Origin: Deltaproteobacteria bacterium
GTDB lineage: Bacteria; Desulfobacterota; Desulfobacteria; Desulfobacterales; UBA11574
Reading direction: 5' to 3'
Assembly: GCA_019313025.1 (NCBI GenBank)
Contig: JAFDCA010000242.1
Span: forward strand, 1 to 5,672
Length of the DNA: 5,672 nucleotides
Under the pieces are notes generated by a model that made no database searches, was not told the DNA's origin, and was given only the letters and a program-made list of their open reading frames with translations. Shown here one piece after another: positions 3,927-5,672 of this stretch; the first letter of the stretch is position 1, and each line of letters begins with the position of its first letter. The translations under genes and the position numbers were made by a program.

Positions 3927-5672
3927 TTATGTTTCGTTTTCGATTTTTTCCTTGCAGACACCGCAAATACTGCAAGATTCCATAGGACAAGGGGGTGAAC
4001 TTTTACCCTGAAGGGCTCTTTTGTACTCTGTTTTGAGAAAAGATTTGCTGATGCCGTGATCGATAAAGTCCCAGGGGAGCAATTCGTCCAAGGAACGCTC
4101 CCTCAGAACATAAAAATCAGAGTTTATGGGAGAAAATTTAAAGGTTTTGGGCCAGTTTCCCCGGTTCTTGTTCACCAGGGACAATATTTGTGCCACCTTG
4201 CGATCTCCCCGTGATAGCAATGCCTGAATATACGCCCATCGGGGGATATCCGCATGGACACGAACGTTTGCCACCCTTTTCAGTCCGTTTTTGACTTTTT
4301 TTATTTTCTCTTTAAGCAGACGAACCTCATCCATCTTCACCCATTGAAAAGGGGTAAACGGTTTGGGAACAAAACTGTTCAGACTGATGGTGATCTCACC
4401 CATACGTTTTTTGGCCCGACTTGATTTGAGGAATTGATGCTTAATTTTCTTACAAAGCGTGACAATGGCTTCAACATCGTCCATGGTTTCCGTGGGAAGA
4501 CCGACCATAAAATAGAGCTTTATATTGGGGATGTCGGCTGCGACAATCTGTTCGGTAGCATCGAGGATGTCGGTTTCGCTGATACCCTTGTTAATGACGT
4601 TTCGCATCCGTTCCGATCCTGCATCCGGCGCAATGGTCGCTGTTTTTGTTTTGCTTTTCTTGAGGGTCGATAGAAGTTCGGTCGTCAAAGCGTTCGCTCT
4701 AAGAGAGCTGAAAGATATCCGGGCTTCTTTTTCAAGTTCCCGCCCGCAGATTTTATTTAAATCCGGAAGATCCGATATGGCAGCACCGACAAGCCCTATT
4801 TTATCCGTTTTTGAAGACCCTCGTTCCATGCATTCTTTTAAAATAGAAAATGGCCTGAATCTCGGCGGTCTATAAACAAATCCTGTAGCACAGAATCTGC
4901 AACCATGTGGACATCCCCTGCTGACTTCCATGAGGAATGTATTGTCAAAGATGGTATGGGGTGTGATAATCGGACTACAGGTGGGAATTTGCGAAAGATC
5001 TTTCACATACTGCCGCTCAACTTTGTCCGACACGTCGGACATCGGTTCAAACGTACCAAGGGTTCCATCCGAATTGTATGCAGTACTGTATAACGACGGC
5101 ACATAAATGCCGGGAGCATCACGGGCAAGGGTGCGTAAACATGATCTTCTGTCTTGGGCCAAGAGATCATGTGAAATCGTGTCAAAAAACTGAGGCAAAA
5201 TGGCTTCTGCTTCGCCAATGAGAAAACAGTCGATAAACGGGGCTAATGGTTCTGGATTTAAAAAAAAAGCAACTCCCCCTGCGATAATGAGAGGGTGGGG
5301 GATTCCTCTGTCGGTGGATCGCAGGGGGAGTTTTGCTTTTTCAAAAATTGTAAGGAGGTTGGGGTAGTCATTCTCATATGAAACTGAAAACGCAATAATG
5401 TCAAAAACGGAAATAGGACTTCCGGACTCCATGGTGGTGATGCGTTCGGTGATACCCGAATCACCTTCATTCGGTAGAAATGACCTTTCACATACGATAT
5501 GTTCAAATGCATTGATGAGTTCATATACTGCCTGAAAACCGAGATTGGACATTCCAACGTGATACGTGTTTGGATAAACCAGCGCGACTTTGATACGTCC
5601 GTTCCATTTTTTACTGAAGTCACGCCGTTCAATCGTCGCTACCGCACGCCGAACATGGAGCGGTTGGCGGCG
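3927..5672 (-). CDS. B12-binding-like radical SAM protein (TIGR03960-like), 5' end outside window
   Basis: The minus-strand frame is open from the stop (TAA, seen as tta at 3927-3929) to the window edge, giving 581 visible residues. An internal Met at 5552 is not the true start: 40 more in-frame codons precede it and include VALVYPNTYHVGMSNLGFQ (positions 30-48), the conserved first strand of the family's cobalamin-binding-like domain. That domain continues through AGGVAFFLNPEPLAPF to about residue 170, but the DxHxxG cobalamin ligand motif is not evident. The radical SAM core follows, with SRGCPHGCRFC placing three cluster cysteines at 254, 258 and 261 (CxxxCxxC), then LVGAAISDLPD (294-304), IAPDAGSERMR (347-357) and FMVGLPTET (388-396). 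The tail has a second cysteine group, Cys562, 567, 570 and 573, which may bind another metal centre. It resembles the radical SAM half of TIGR03960 proteins, without the DUF2344 domain often fused or adjacent in Firmicutes. The reaction is unknown; a MiaB-like or RNA-related role is only a guess. Confidence 0.88.
   Translation of the reverse strand, partial: RRQPLHVRRAVATIERRDFSKKWNGRIKVALVYPNTYHVGMSNLGFQAVYELINAFEHIVCERSFLPNEGDSGITERITTMESGSPISVFDIIAFSVSYENDYPNLLTIFEKAKLPLRSTDRGIPHPLIIAGGVAFFLNPEPLAPFIDCFLIGEAEAILPQFFDTISHDLLAQDRRSCLRTLARDAPGIYVPSLYSTAYNSDGTLGTFEPMSDVSDKVERQYVKDLSQIPTCSPIITPHTIFDNTFLMEVSRGCPHGCRFCATGFVYRPPRFRPFSILKECMERGSSKTDKIGLVGAAISDLPDLNKICGRELEKEARISFSSLRANALTTELLSTLKKSKTKTATIAPDAGSERMRNVINKGISETDILDATEQIVAADIPNIKLYFMVGLPTETMDDVEAIVTLCKKIKHQFLKSSRAKKRMGEITISLNSFVPKPFTPFQWVKMDEVRLLKEKIKKVKNGLKRVANVRVHADIPRWAYIQALLSRGDRKVAQILSLVNKNRGNWPKTFKFSPINSDFYVLRERSLDELLPWDFIDHGISKSFLKTEYKRALQGKSSPPCPMESCSICGVCKEKIENET
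5264..5341. repeat. Long inverted repeat inside the radical SAM coding sequence
   Basis: The left arm AACTCCCCCTGCGAT (5271-5285) and right arm 5318-5332 are perfect 15-bp reverse complements separated by 32 bases. After a two-base bulge (5333-5334) pairing continues for seven more bases (5264-5270 with 5335-5341), so the arms total 22 bp. Both arms are coding on the minus strand: the right arm for K-A-K-L-P-L-R and the left arm for I-A-G-G-V-A-F-F. It could fold as a strong hairpin in DNA or in the radical SAM mRNA. No T-run or other feature marks it as a terminator. Confidence 0.65.

Noticed and set aside
3922..3949. Possible terminator between the convergent apt and radical SAM genes: ATCGA / TCGAT followed by a T-run.
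   Set aside because: The stem has only 5 bp, is AT-rich and has a 13-base loop; too weak to annotate as a terminator.
4434..5093. Plus-strand open frames opposite the radical SAM gene.
   Set aside because: They are antisense shadows with no family resemblance, while the minus-strand product carries clear radical SAM motifs.
5003..5632. Two further minus-strand frames (5003-5218 and 5258-5632) overlapping the radical SAM gene in other frames.
   Set aside because: They overlap the conserved N-terminal domain in alternative frames and show no recognisable protein features.

Overview
The window looks like chromosomal DNA of a mesophilic anaerobic bacterium, most likely a Deltaproteobacterium (Desulfobacterota, Desulfobacterales-like). 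This is an inference from protein flavour, moderate AT-leaning composition and a small palindromic repeat in the style I associate with that group; no marker gene proves it.

Layout, left to right. (1) The last 51 codons of an ABC-transporter ATPase of the nucleoside/BMP (YufO/NupO-like) type. (2) A ~158-bp quasi-palindromic element (157-314) that starts inside the ATPase stop codon and fills the gap before the next gene. (3) Two inner-membrane permeases of the same importer (348 and 326 aa), overlapping by ATGA. (4) A 262-bp spacer with a likely sigma70-type promoter directly after the permease stop, several small inverted repeats and a possible 11-codon leader ORF. (5) mtnP (methylthioadenosine phosphorylase) and apt (adenine phosphoribosyltransferase), 12 bp apart. 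(6) Converging on apt from the other strand, a large radical SAM protein with a B12-binding-like N-terminal domain. Its 5' end runs off the right edge of the window.

Functionally, the left five genes read as a purine nucleoside uptake and salvage locus. A nucleoside importer is followed by MtnP, which splits 5'-methylthioadenosine (MTA) into adenine and methylthioribose-1-phosphate, and by Apt, which turns adenine plus PRPP into AMP. The arrangement suggests, without proving, that the importer handles MTA or related adenine nucleosides. The solute-binding protein and the rest of the ATPase must lie to the left of the window. The radical SAM gene is probably an unrelated neighbour.

I see no CRISPR array, tRNA, rRNA, transposase or phage gene, and no clearly undescribed system. 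The most unusual items are the palindromic element wedged into the transporter operon, the overlapping mini-ORF at the mtnP start, and a near-perfect long inverted repeat embedded in the radical SAM coding sequence.
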